From: UBA6059 sp040222235
Lineage (GTDB): Bacteria; Bacteroidota; Bacteroidia; Cytophagales; Cyclobacteriaceae
Length of the DNA: 64,000 nucleotides
Assembly: GCA_040222235.1 (NCBI GenBank)
Contig: JAVKDO010000057.1
Location: forward strand, 1 to 64,000
Direction: 5' to 3'
Position 1 is the stretch's first letter. The number at the start of each line of letters is the position of its first letter. A program made the position numbers and the translations under genes. The notes beneath the pieces were generated by a model. That model ran no database searches. It saw nothing but the letters and a program-made list of their open reading frames with translations, and was not told where the DNA came from. Below, in pieces: positions 36,928-44,599 of this stretch.

Positions 36928-37776
36928 ATGAAATCTATACTCGTTCCTACCGACTTTTCTGAGCAAGCAGACAATGCATTGGACTTTGCAGCTCAGATGG
37001 CTGAAAAAAGCAGTGCCAAAGTACTGTTGCTTCATGTCTTAGAGCACCCTTCTGAGAATTCTTTTAATTCTATGGGTATTATGACCAAGGGCAATGACCC
37101 AATGGAAAACATCTATCTGATCAAGATGATGGAAGCCGCCAAGGCCAAGATGGAAGAGATAATAGCCCATGAGGCTTATGATAAAGTGATGCTTGAATAT
37201 AATATCCTCGTAGGTCGTCCTTTTGAGGAGATTACCAAGACACTCGCAGATAATGATTGTGATTTGGTAGTGATGGGTACTACTGGATCTTCTGGGTTTG
37301 AGGAGATGTTAGTAGGATCCAATACAGAGAGAGTAGTGAGACGTGCGCATTGTCCTGTGATCTCTGTCAAAGACAAGGCAAATGTATCTGCCATCAAGAA
37401 CATTGCTTTTGCTTCTGATTTTGCAGAGCCTTATGAAGAACTTGTTTTTAGATTAAAGGAACTTCAGCAACTGTTTGATGCCAGGCTCAGTCTAGTTCGC
37501 ATCAATACACCCAATAGTTTCACGACAACACGCCATGATCTTTCGCTAATGAAGAAGTTTGCAGAAGGACATAAGTTGGAAAACTATACGATGGATATCT
37601 ACAATGATACTTTGGAGGACGTAGGTATCATCTATTATGCTGAAGATGCTGGTGCGGCGATGATAGCCTTAGGTACGCATAAGCGAAAGGGTATCGTGAA
37701 CTTGTTGAGTGGTAGTATCGCAGAGGATGTTGTCAACCATTCATCTCGTCCGGTATGGACTTACAAATTGAAGTGA
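36928..37776 (+). CDS. Tandem-domain universal stress protein
   Basis: A 282-residue protein with two UspA domains (1-147 and about 150-282). The first is complete with SILVPTDFSEQADNAL and the ATP-binding pattern GTTGSSGFEEMLVGSNTERVV; the second is more diverged but ends in GTHKRKGIVNLLSGSIAEDVV, which keeps a similar G-rich loop. Cytoplasmic; the family is linked with stress survival and nucleotide sensing. A TATGTTTG (36882-36889) matching TAnnTTTG lies upstream, without a good -33 box. It is transcribed alone. Confidence 0.92.
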   Translation: MKSILVPTDFSEQADNALDFAAQMAEKSSAKVLLLHVLEHPSENSFNSMGIMTKGNDPMENIYLIKMMEAAKAKMEEIIAHEAYDKVMLEYNILVGRPFEEITKTLADNDCDLVVMGTTGSSGFEEMLVGSNTERVVRRAHCPVISVKDKANVSAIKNIAFASDFAEPYEELVFRLKELQQLFDARLSLVRINTPNSFTTTRHDLSLMKKFAEGHKLENYTMDIYNDTLEDVGIIYYAEDAGAAMIALGTHKRKGIVNLLSGSIAEDVVNHSSRPVWTYKLK

Positions 37777-37808
37777 TTTTTAGTAGACGAGCGTTCAAAT
37801 CCTGAGGT

Positions 37809-38246
37809 TTAAGGCATGAAGGGGTAGTTTCTAATAACCTTAACTTTGTTGTATAACCTGCTCATTGGGTTAAGGACGATATTGAAGCTATTGGGGTCAC
37901 AAACTGACGGTACTTTCAAAAAGAGCAAGTCTGGGTTACGAAGATGAGAGTCACCTAATTGTTGGGAACCAGGTGCCGGAGAGTCATCTTTCCAATCTTG
38001 GGGCAAAGGTTTTAGAATGGGCATTTCTATGTCAGGCACTTCGATCTCGTAGACCCTGATATTATCAGGTATACTCTCAAGGTTGACATGCCTTGCCAAT
38101 TCACTTCTCGCCAAGGCCAATGAACAGGCTGTGTAGACCGCATACGTGCCTTTTGAGTTCCAGCGTCCACCTTTTCGGAATGCACCCACTCCGTCGATAG
38201 GATCATGATCAGGGGGATAGGTATTGCAGATACGATAGACAATCAC
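37809..38246 (-). CDS. RES-domain toxin
   Basis: A 145-residue RES protein. Candidate residues of the R-E-S triad are Arg5 (VYRI), Glu49 (ARSELARH) and Ser114 (VPSVCDPNSFN); the motif GGRWNSKGTYAVYTA is characteristic. RES toxins such as MbcT and Res degrade NAD+ and arrest growth until neutralised by a cognate Xre/MbcA/ParS-type antitoxin. That antitoxin gene is directly upstream on the same strand with a 4-bp overlap. Full length, no break seen, so the system looks functional. Confidence 0.92.
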   Translation of the reverse strand: MIVYRICNTYPPDHDPIDGVGAFRKGGRWNSKGTYAVYTACSLALARSELARHVNLESIPDNIRVYEIEVPDIEMPILKPLPQDWKDDSPAPGSQQLGDSHLRNPDLLFLKVPSVCDPNSFNIVLNPMSRLYNKVKVIRNYPFMP

Positions 38247-38701
38247 GCAAAAATACCGTGTTTGATTCTGCCCAATTCGTCTGAGATCATGAGTATACCT
38301 TTGTGGGTGTCAAGCCAGTCTTTTGGAGTAGTATTTCCTAAGGCAGCTATTTCAGAATTCAACCAACCCAAGAATTTGTCCCGAGAACCAAACACATCAA
38401 TACCCTCTTGAAAAAGATCAGCCAGTTCCAAAAGTCTGTCTGACTGTAGGCCACTAAAGCTTTTGCCCGACTGTAGATGTCGATCAAACGTTTTGGCAGA
38501 AATATCGACTAACCTCGACGCTTCTTGCTTGCTAAAGGCGTATGAATCAATGAGATCTATGACAAAATCAGGTGGTAGTCCGTTTCGAGAAAGATGAACC
38601 ATTTTGACAGGTGTGTTATAGACGACAGCCGCTTCGGCCACACTGTGCGGTATGGTGTCAGGACTTGAATAGTGCTTGGAAGGCTTACGAACATTTGACA
38701 T
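38243..38701 (-). CDS. Xre/MbcA/ParS-type antitoxin
   Basis: A 152-residue antitoxin when started at the ATG at 38699-38701 (MSNVRKPSKHY). An N-terminal Xre-like HTH (about 45-95, FSKQEASRLVDISAKTFDRHL) is followed by the MbcA/ParS toxin-binding domain (about 95-150: DLFQEGIDVFGSRDKFLGWL, which contains the family's ALGNTTPKDWLDTHKG). It should bind and inhibit the RES toxin and repress the operon. An upstream in-frame extension of 16 codons is unlikely, because the chosen start lies in the middle of a palindromic operator. Confidence 0.92.
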   Translation of the reverse strand: MSNVRKPSKHYSSPDTIPHSVAEAAVVYNTPVKMVHLSRNGLPPDFVIDLIDSYAFSKQEASRLVDISAKTFDRHLQSGKSFSGLQSDRLLELADLFQEGIDVFGSRDKFLGWLNSEIAALGNTTPKDWLDTHKGILMISDELGRIKHGIFA

Positions 38702-38721
38702 ATGTCTAAAATTTATAGACA
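38697..38721. promoter_or_regulatory. Operator of the RES/Xre toxin-antitoxin operon
   Basis: GACATATGTC (38697-38706) is a perfect palindrome that overlaps the antitoxin start codon, and TGTCTA (38703-38708) with TAGACA (38716-38721) is a second perfect inverted repeat. Three GACA/TGTC half-sites in 25 bp are what an autorepressing Xre antitoxin would use. Confidence 0.6.
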
Positions 38722-38926
38722 AATTTACCAATTTCTTCTGGGGTTTCAAATGCTTATTCCAGATTTTTACTTTAGTGAGTAGCCAAGATCTTAATTTTAA
38801 GAAAAAATTCAGCGCTGAGTTAATATTGAACCTGAACCCAGCGGGGTATCACTTTATCCAGTCAAGTAATAACTGCAAGCTAAAATCGTCATGGAATGTT
38901 TATGGTAATGAGCCATCTTTGTCCAG

Positions 38927-39277
38927 ATGTCTAGGAAGAACGAACATAAAGGAAGAAAAGGGGTTGTTTATTCAACGGATCCAGATTTCGGATACGAGGG
39001 TGATGATCAGCATCAGGAAGAGACACTTCCCAATCAGCAGCAACAATTGAAAGTGTTGATTGATAGAAAGTTGAGAGGTGGAAAGCAGGTGACCTTGGTT
39101 ACCGGTTTTGTTGGTAGTGACGATGATTTGCAAGCGTTAGGTAAGATGCTGAAGTCCAAATGTGGAGTTGGAGGATCGGTCAAAGAAGGCGAGATATTAA
39201 TCCAAGGGGACGTCAAAGAAAAAGTATTCCAGATTCTTCAAAAGCAAGGTTATGGAGTCAAAAAGGCTGGGGGATAA
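38927..39277 (+). CDS. SUI1/eIF1-like translation factor (YciH)
   Basis: A 116-residue protein with a SUI1 domain (about residues 40-115). The pattern RKLRGGKQVTLVTGF, followed by GKMLKSKCGVGGSVKEGEILIQGD and KVFQILQKQGYGVKKAGG, is diagnostic. E. coli YciH is thought to affect start-site fidelity on the ribosome; the bacterial role is not settled. The N-terminal 40 residues are hydrophilic and disordered-looking (HQEETLPNQQQQ). It lies between the toxin-antitoxin pair and the histidine operon and is likely its own unit. Confidence 0.92.
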   Translation: MSRKNEHKGRKGVVYSTDPDFGYEGDDQHQEETLPNQQQQLKVLIDRKLRGGKQVTLVTGFVGSDDDLQALGKMLKSKCGVGGSVKEGEILIQGDVKEKVFQILQKQGYGVKKAGG

Positions 39278-39299
39278 TTCTTAGAACCAGTAGTTTATT

Positions 39300-39307
39300 T
39301 ACATTTG
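39300..39307 (+). promoter_or_regulatory. his: -7 element of the histidine operon
   Basis: TACATTTG is an exact match to TAnnTTTG. A start point 6-8 bases downstream (about 39313) gives a transcript whose first codon is the ATG of the His-rich leader peptide at 39325. The -33 region at 19-bp spacing (ATTC) is poor. Confidence 0.5.
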
Positions 39308-39324
39308 TAAGACATTAGAAAAGA

Positions 39325-39372
39325 ATGAAAACGCATCTACATCAATACACCCATCATCATCGCTCTCATTGA
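39325..39372 (+). CDS. His-rich leader peptide of the histidine operon
   Basis: A 15-codon frame reads MKTHLHQYTHHHRSH-stop: six of 15 residues are histidine, three of them in a row (codons 10-12). It ends 54 bp before hisG on the same strand. This is what a ribosome-stalling attenuator leader looks like. Around it, GAAAACG (39327-39333) can pair with CGTTTTC (39378-39384), and AGAA (39322-39325) with TTCT (39388-39391), so the leader frame lies inside a long-range stem that translation would open. No G+C-rich terminator hairpin with a U-run is visible before hisG, so the mechanism may be different from the enterobacterial one. Confidence 0.7.
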   Translation: MKTHLHQYTHHHRSH

Positions 39373-39426
39373 GCCATCGTTTTCTACTTCTAATTTTCTA
39401 CTCACATTTCACAACATCAAATTTTC

Positions 39427-40287
39427 ATGGATCAAAAGATCAGAATAGCTGTCCAGAAGTCTGGTAGGCTAAGTGACGAGTCACTGAGGCTTTTCAAAGA
39501 AAGCGGTATCAAGTTCAATAATGGTATGAAGAAGCTCATGGCAACTTCACATAATTTCCCTGTTGAATTTCTATTCCTTAGAGATGATGATATTCCGGGA
39601 TATGTGGAAGATGGTGTAGCAGATCTCGGTATTGTTGGTCAAAATGAAGTAGCTGAAAAGGCTAAAGATGTCAAGGAGATCAAGGCACTGGGATTCTCGA
39701 AGTGTAGATTATCACTGGCAGTACCTAAGTCAGCGGAGTATAGTGACATCAATGATTTGAACGGGAAGGGTATTGCTACTTCTTATCCCAAAATACTGAA
39801 GAACTACCTTGACAGTAAAGGGGTCACTGCCGAGATTCATGAGATCAGTGGATCAGTGGAGATCGCTCCGGGCATTGGTCTGGCGGAGGCAATTTGTGAT
39901 ATTGTGAGCTCTGGGAGCACGCTGTTCAGTAATGGACTGAAGGAAGTTGAGGAGATATTCCAATCGGAAGCCGTGCTCATAGGACAAAAATCACTTGCTG
40001 AGGAAAAGCAAGCCATCCTTGATAGACTTCTTTTTAGATTTGATGCTGTCAGAAAGGGAAAAGAGAATAAATATGTGCTCCTCAATGCGCCCAATGATAA
40101 AATTGACAAGATCATCGGACTGATTCCAGGCATGAAGAGTCCAACGGTATTGCCACTGGCTAAGGCCGGTTGGAGTAGTATCCATTCTGTGATCAATGAA
40201 GATACGTTTTGGGAAGTAATCGAGCAGTTGAAAGATGAAGGAGCACAGGGTATCTTGGTGGTTCCTATCGAGAAAATGGTGATATAA
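39427..40287 (+). CDS. hisG: ATP phosphoribosyltransferase, long form (HisG)
   Basis: A 286-residue HisG that condenses ATP and PRPP in the first step of histidine synthesis. The opening RIAVQKSGRLSDESLRLF is typical. The catalytic domain runs to about 210 and contains DIVSSGSTLFSNGL (PRPP binding); a C-terminal ACT-like regulatory domain (about 215-286) shows it is the histidine-inhibited long form. It is followed by hisD with a TAATG overlap. The putative leader peptide precedes it. Confidence 0.96.
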   Translation: MDQKIRIAVQKSGRLSDESLRLFKESGIKFNNGMKKLMATSHNFPVEFLFLRDDDIPGYVEDGVADLGIVGQNEVAEKAKDVKEIKALGFSKCRLSLAVPKSAEYSDINDLNGKGIATSYPKILKNYLDSKGVTAEIHEISGSVEIAPGIGLAEAICDIVSSGSTLFSNGLKEVEEIFQSEAVLIGQKSLAEEKQAILDRLLFRFDAVRKGKENKYVLLNAPNDKIDKIIGLIPGMKSPTVLPLAKAGWSSIHSVINEDTFWEVIEQLKDEGAQGILVVPIEKMVI

Positions 40288-41582
40288 TGAAACTCGAAGA
40301 ATACCCAGCTCGCGATCAATGGTCGACGCTACTACAGCGTCCGACACACGATCAGTCCAAGATTGAGAAGATTGTTCAGCCCATATTGGATAAAGTCCAA
40401 AGGGGAGGTGATCGAGCATTGAAGAAATTTGCACTAGAGTACGATCACGTGACTCTAGAAGATTTGCTGGTAAGTCCTGAAGAGCTGGTGAAATCACATG
40501 GCGTGGTGCCTCAAGACTTGAAAGATGCTATCATCGCAGCTAAGGCCAATATTGAGAAGTTTCATGAAGCTCAGCATACTCCAGAGCTGGTCATGGAGAC
40601 TATGCCCGGCGTGCTCTGCAAGCGCAGGAGTGTACCGATTCAGAAGGTTGGTCTTTATGTACCTGGTGGATCTGCACCACTTTTTTCTACTGTCCTTATG
40701 TTGGGCATACCAGCTCGCATTGCTGGTTGTGAGGAGATCATCATGTCTTCACCCACAGATGCCAAAGGACAAGTCAACCCAGCAGTCTTGTACACCGCCG
40801 ACCTACTGGGAATCAAGAAAATACTAAAGCTCGGAGGAGCACAAGCGATTGCCGCGATGGCGTATGGTACCGAGTCTGTACCCAAAGTAGATAAGATCTT
40901 CGGGCCAGGTAATCAGTATGTGACGGTGGCAAAGCAACTAGTGAGTCGAGATACGGTGACTATAGATATGCCTGCCGGCCCGTCTGAGGTAGCTGTGTTT
41001 GTTGACAAGCATTCGAATCCAGCGTTTGCCGCATCTGATTTGTTATCTCAGGCTGAGCACGGTTTTGATAGTCAAGTGGTACTTGTATCGAGCAGTAGGA
41101 AGATGGCAGCAGCCGTGATCGCGCAGATCGATATTCAGCTCGAAGCACTACCGCGAAAGGAAATAGCCAAAGTGGCCTTGGAGAACAGTATTGCGATAGT
41201 CACTGAGAACAAGGCTGATGCGATCGAGCTGCTTAACGAATATGCCGCAGAGCATCTAATCCTCCAAGTGAGCAACGCAGATGAAGTCGCAGATCAAATC
41301 ATCAATGCAGGATCTATCTTCATCGGACCATACAGTCCAGAGTCTGTGGGTGATTATGCATCAGGCACCAATCATACCCTACCCACGAGTGGCTGGGCAC
41401 GGTCGACTGCTGGCGTTTCATTGGATAGCTTCGTCAAGAAGATCACTTACCAGAAATTAACTGCTGAGGGCCTACAAGCTATTGGTAGTATTGTGGAAAC
41501 GATGGCTACCCATGAGCAGTTGGAAGCTCATCGCAATGCCGTATCCATCAGACTTCAAGCTATTCGAGAGGGCAATGTTTGA
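40287..41582 (+). CDS. hisD: Histidinol dehydrogenase (HisD)
   Basis: A 431-residue zinc enzyme that oxidises histidinol twice with NAD+. Hallmarks: GLYVPGGSAPLFSTVLM, GGAQAIAAMAYGT, KIFGPGNQYVTVAKQ, IDMPAGPSEVAVF, LLSQAEHG and AAEHLI with the general-base His. The ATG shares its A with the hisG stop. hisC begins 8 bp before its end, so the genes are translationally coupled. Confidence 0.97.
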   Translation: MKLEEYPARDQWSTLLQRPTHDQSKIEKIVQPILDKVQRGGDRALKKFALEYDHVTLEDLLVSPEELVKSHGVVPQDLKDAIIAAKANIEKFHEAQHTPELVMETMPGVLCKRRSVPIQKVGLYVPGGSAPLFSTVLMLGIPARIAGCEEIIMSSPTDAKGQVNPAVLYTADLLGIKKILKLGGAQAIAAMAYGTESVPKVDKIFGPGNQYVTVAKQLVSRDTVTIDMPAGPSEVAVFVDKHSNPAFAASDLLSQAEHGFDSQVVLVSSSRKMAAAVIAQIDIQLEALPRKEIAKVALENSIAIVTENKADAIELLNEYAAEHLILQVSNADEVADQIINAGSIFIGPYSPESVGDYASGTNHTLPTSGWARSTAGVSLDSFVKKITYQKLTAEGLQAIGSIVETMATHEQLEAHRNAVSIRLQAIREGNV

Positions 41583-42624
41583 TGCTCAGGCTTTACTAAG
41601 GCCGCACCTACGAAATTTGGTGCCGTACTCTTCTGCGCGCGACGAGTATTCCGGTAGTGAAGGAGTATTCCTAGACGCCAATGAAAATAGCCTTGGCTCT
41701 GCTATCGATAGCGCCTACCAGCGCTATCCCGATCCCTACCAACGGGAGTTGAAAGAGAAGGTCGCTAAGATCAAGGCTGTCCACGTTGACGAGATATTCC
41801 TTGGCAATGGCAGTGATGAGCCAATTGATCTACTCTATCGCGCGTTTTGCGAACCAGGTCAGGACAATGTTGTCATAACGCCACCGACTTACGGTATGTA
41901 TGAGGTAAGCGCTGCGATCCACAATGTGGAAGTGCTCAAGGTTAACCTTACCGCTGACTTCCAGTTGAAGGCTGAGGAAATACTAGCTACCTGCAATTCG
42001 CAGACTAAGATCATATGGCTCTGTAGTCCAAATAATCCTACCGGAAATCTCCTCGATCGAAGTGCTATCCAAAAGGTAATTACGAATTTCGAGGGGATCG
42101 TCGTAGTTGATGAGGCGTACATAGATTTTGCAGATCAGCCTTCCATGACAGGGAGCCTCGATCAGCATCCGAATCTTGTTGTGCTGCATACATTTTCCAA
42201 AGCTTGGGGAATGGCCGGTTTGCGATTGGGAGTAGCATTTGCAAGTAAGGAGATCATTAACATACTTAACCTGATCAAGGCACCCTACAACCTGTCGCAG
42301 GCTACTCAGCAAATCGCCTTGCAGGCAATGGCCAATGAGGATCGCGTGAAGATTATGGTTTCACAGATCATCGAGCTGAGAAATGAGCTCTCAGATCAAT
42401 TATCAGGTCTAAGTCAGGTCGAGCATATTTACCCATCAGATGCAAATTTTCTGCTGGTGAAGTTCCGAGGCGCTCAGAAGACATTTGAGGATTTGATAGC
42501 ACAAAAGATCATCGTCCGAAACCGAAGAAAAGTGGTACTCTGCGAGGAGGGATTAAGGATCACCGTCGGCACCAGAGAGGAGAATAAAATATTGATTGAC
42601 GCATTGAAGAATATGCCATCATGA
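41575..42624 (+). CDS. hisC: Histidinol-phosphate aminotransferase (HisC)
   Basis: A 349-residue class I/II aminotransferase, start chosen at ATG 41575 (MFDAQALLRPHLRNL); the open frame runs 31 codons further back inside hisD, but that extension is not family-like. PLP lysine Lys209 (LHTFSKAWGMAG), SPNNPTGN at 151-158 and VVDEAYIDF near 178 are present. It converts imidazole-acetol phosphate to histidinol phosphate. It overlaps hisD by 8 bp and hisB by 4 bp (ATGA). Confidence 0.96.
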   Translation: MFDAQALLRPHLRNLVPYSSARDEYSGSEGVFLDANENSLGSAIDSAYQRYPDPYQRELKEKVAKIKAVHVDEIFLGNGSDEPIDLLYRAFCEPGQDNVVITPPTYGMYEVSAAIHNVEVLKVNLTADFQLKAEEILATCNSQTKIIWLCSPNNPTGNLLDRSAIQKVITNFEGIVVVDEAYIDFADQPSMTGSLDQHPNLVVLHTFSKAWGMAGLRLGVAFASKEIINILNLIKAPYNLSQATQQIALQAMANEDRVKIMVSQIIELRNELSDQLSGLSQVEHIYPSDANFLLVKFRGAQKTFEDLIAQKIIVRNRRKVVLCEEGLRITVGTREENKILIDALKNMPS

Positions 42625-43736
42625 AGAAAGTACTATTTATAGATCGAGATGATACGATCATCATAGAGCCACAGCCGAGTCAGCAAATTGACTCTTATGA
42701 GAAACTGGCCTTTGTACCAGGTGCGATTGTCAATCTGCACAAGATTGCGAAGGAGCTGGAGTATGAATTGGTGATGGTGACCAATCAGGATGGACTGGGT
42801 ACAGACAGCTTTCCTGAGGATACCTTCTGGCCGGTACACAACCTGATGATGGACATTCTGGTAGGAGAGGGAGTCGAGTTTTCAGAAGTATTGATTGATC
42901 GTTCGTTTCCCGTGGATAATTCTCCTAACCGCAAGCCAAGGACTGGACTGCTAGGAAAGTATATGGAGGGCGAATATGATCTTACCAAAAGCTACGTGAT
43001 TGGTGATCGCTGGACTGATCACTTACTCGCCGAAAACTTAGGAACTCAAAGCATCCTTATCGGAGATGGGAGTGTGGTACAAACAGATCGCAAGATGGAG
43101 CCTACGCTAATCGCCAAGGAATGGGAGGAGGTTTATAGCTTCCTGAAGATGCCCCCAAGAACATCGGTGGTCACGCGAGAGACCAAGGAAACGCAAATTA
43201 AGATTGAGCTAAATCTTGATGGCCATGGCGCAACTGATATCTCAACAGGACTGGGCTTCTTTGATCATATGCTTGATCAGGTAGGAAAGCACTCAGGAGC
43301 TGACCTCAGCGTCCATGTTAAAGGTGATCTACATATTGACGAACATCATACTGTCGAGGATACAGCACTGGCACTCGGCCAGGCCTATCATGAGGCACTA
43401 GGCGATAAGAAGGGGGTGATGCGGTATGGTTTCTTACTACCCATGGATGATGCTTTGGCTCAGGTGGCGATTGATTTTGGGGGTCGCCCATGGATTGTTT
43501 GGGAGGCAGAGTTCAAAAGAGAGAAGGTGGGTGATATGCCTACCGAGATGTTCTACCACTTCTTCAAGTCATTTTCGGATACGGCCAAATGCAACGTCAA
43601 CATCAAGGTGGAAGGCCAAAATGAACACCACAAGATCGAGGGCATATTCAAAGCATTCGCTAAAGCCATTAAGATGGCCGTGAAGCGAAACCCAGATGAA
43701 CTTAGCTCTTTACCCTCGACAAAGGGAGTATTATGA
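42621..43736 (+). CDS. hisB: Bifunctional histidinol phosphatase / imidazoleglycerol-phosphate dehydratase (HisB)
   Basis: A 371-residue fusion. The N-terminal HAD domain has FIDRDDTI (Asp8, Asp10) and VTNQDGLG, but the Cys/His zinc loop of E. coli HisB is replaced (SFPVDNSPNRKP). The C-terminal dehydratase domain (about 182-371) has the two Mn-binding motifs HHTVEDTALALG and EHHKIEGIFKAF. It performs two non-adjacent steps of the pathway. It ends the operon here: the next gene is convergent, so hisH, hisA, hisF and hisI are not adjacent. Confidence 0.96.
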   Translation: MKKVLFIDRDDTIIIEPQPSQQIDSYEKLAFVPGAIVNLHKIAKELEYELVMVTNQDGLGTDSFPEDTFWPVHNLMMDILVGEGVEFSEVLIDRSFPVDNSPNRKPRTGLLGKYMEGEYDLTKSYVIGDRWTDHLLAENLGTQSILIGDGSVVQTDRKMEPTLIAKEWEEVYSFLKMPPRTSVVTRETKETQIKIELNLDGHGATDISTGLGFFDHMLDQVGKHSGADLSVHVKGDLHIDEHHTVEDTALALGQAYHEALGDKKGVMRYGFLLPMDDALAQVAIDFGGRPWIVWEAEFKREKVGDMPTEMFYHFFKSFSDTAKCNVNIKVEGQNEHHKIEGIFKAFAKAIKMAVKRNPDELSSLPSTKGVL

Positions 43737-43742
43737 GCTCAC

Positions 43743-44195
43743 CTAGAATCTAAATAAGCGACCTGACTCTGCAAATGGAATCCTGGAGAGAATGAGCAGA
43801 ATTGCGATAGTAAAGAAGATCGCTTGTGTTCTGAATTTCTTGACGTCACCGTAAGATTTCTTCGCCTTAGTTCTTCCTACCTGTGCGATGATAATACCAA
43901 TAATCATCACGAAGATGTGCTCAACAGCCCAGTAGCGTACAGCACTATCTTTCATAGCGGCTCCAAAATCCTGGAAAGCTGCACTGGTGATCGGACTTAA
44001 GAAAACATATAAGACAAGCCCTATGAGCAACTGCAAATGGAGTGTACCCACAAAGCTAGCGGCCAACCCATTGTCACCTCTAGAATAGGTGCCGCCAACA
44101 AACCAACCTGCGTAAGATTTGAAGATAACTACAACGGCGAGTAGTAGTGTGATCCATCTTAACCAGGAGTGAACAATGAGGAAAAAGTCGTACAT
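43743..44195 (-). CDS. Four-helix membrane protein of unknown function (cytochrome b-like histidines)
   Basis: A 150-residue inner-membrane protein with four predicted helices (about 4-28, 47-67, 88-108, 122-142). Histidines at 9, 53 and 93 all lie near or in helices, a pattern that in similar Bacteroidota proteins led to annotation as a cytochrome b-type protein; heme binding is not shown. It converges on hisB with a 6-bp gap. Single gene on its strand, followed upstream by the tandem coiled-coil genes about 90 bp away. Confidence 0.8.
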   Translation of the reverse strand: MYDFFLIVHSWLRWITLLLAVVVIFKSYAGWFVGGTYSRGDNGLAASFVGTLHLQLLIGLVLYVFLSPITSAAFQDFGAAMKDSAVRYWAVEHIFVMIIGIIIAQVGRTKAKKSYGDVKKFRTQAIFFTIAILLILSRIPFAESGRLFRF

Positions 44196-44283
44196 GATTT
44201 TTTGAGGCTAAATTAATACAGGTTTCAGAAGGGAAACCTTAGGTAGGTGGAAAAGTTTGATCTTATTGTGACTTGAATGATGG

Positions 44284-44595
44284 CTAGTTCTTAAGCTTAG
44301 AAAGCTCAACCCTCAACCTCTGGGCTTCAGTTGCTTCTTGAGCAGCTATTAATGCTTGATGCTGTGCTATTTGAGCTTGCTTCTCGGCCTCTCTTGCAGC
44401 TAGGTCTGCCCTGGCCGCTTCCTCAATTGCGACGGCAGCACTTTGCTGTGCTCTAGCTTGACTCTCCTCAGCTCGCCAATAATACTCTTGGGCGAGCATT
44501 GTTTGTTTTAGCGCCTCATTCGCTTTGATGTATGAGAAGATTACTAAGAACATAATGATGATTGTCAGCGTTGGGTAGGCGATTTTATGAATCAT
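44284..44595 (-). CDS. Single-span membrane protein with Ala/Glu-rich coiled coil (short paralogue)
   Basis: A 103-residue protein: MIHKIAYP, a TM helix (about 8-24), then a charged, Ala-rich helix with heptad-like repeats up to ELSKLKN. It is a shortened copy of the next gene upstream, sharing the same first eight residues, the TM helix and the C-terminal motif. The two genes are separated by 4 bp and probably form an operon. It resembles TolA-like or stomatin-type rods only in composition. Function unknown. Confidence 0.7.
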   Translation of the reverse strand: MIHKIAYPTLTIIIMFLVIFSYIKANEALKQTMLAQEYYWRAEESQARAQQSAAVAIEEAARADLAAREAEKQAQIAQHQALIAAQEATEAQRLRVELSKLKN

Positions 44596-44599
44596 GAGT

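Noticed and set aside
38676..39050. 124-codon plus-strand frame between the antitoxin and the SUI1-like gene
   Set aside because: It overlaps the antitoxin promoter and the start of the SUI1-like gene in another frame, and its residues show no pattern.
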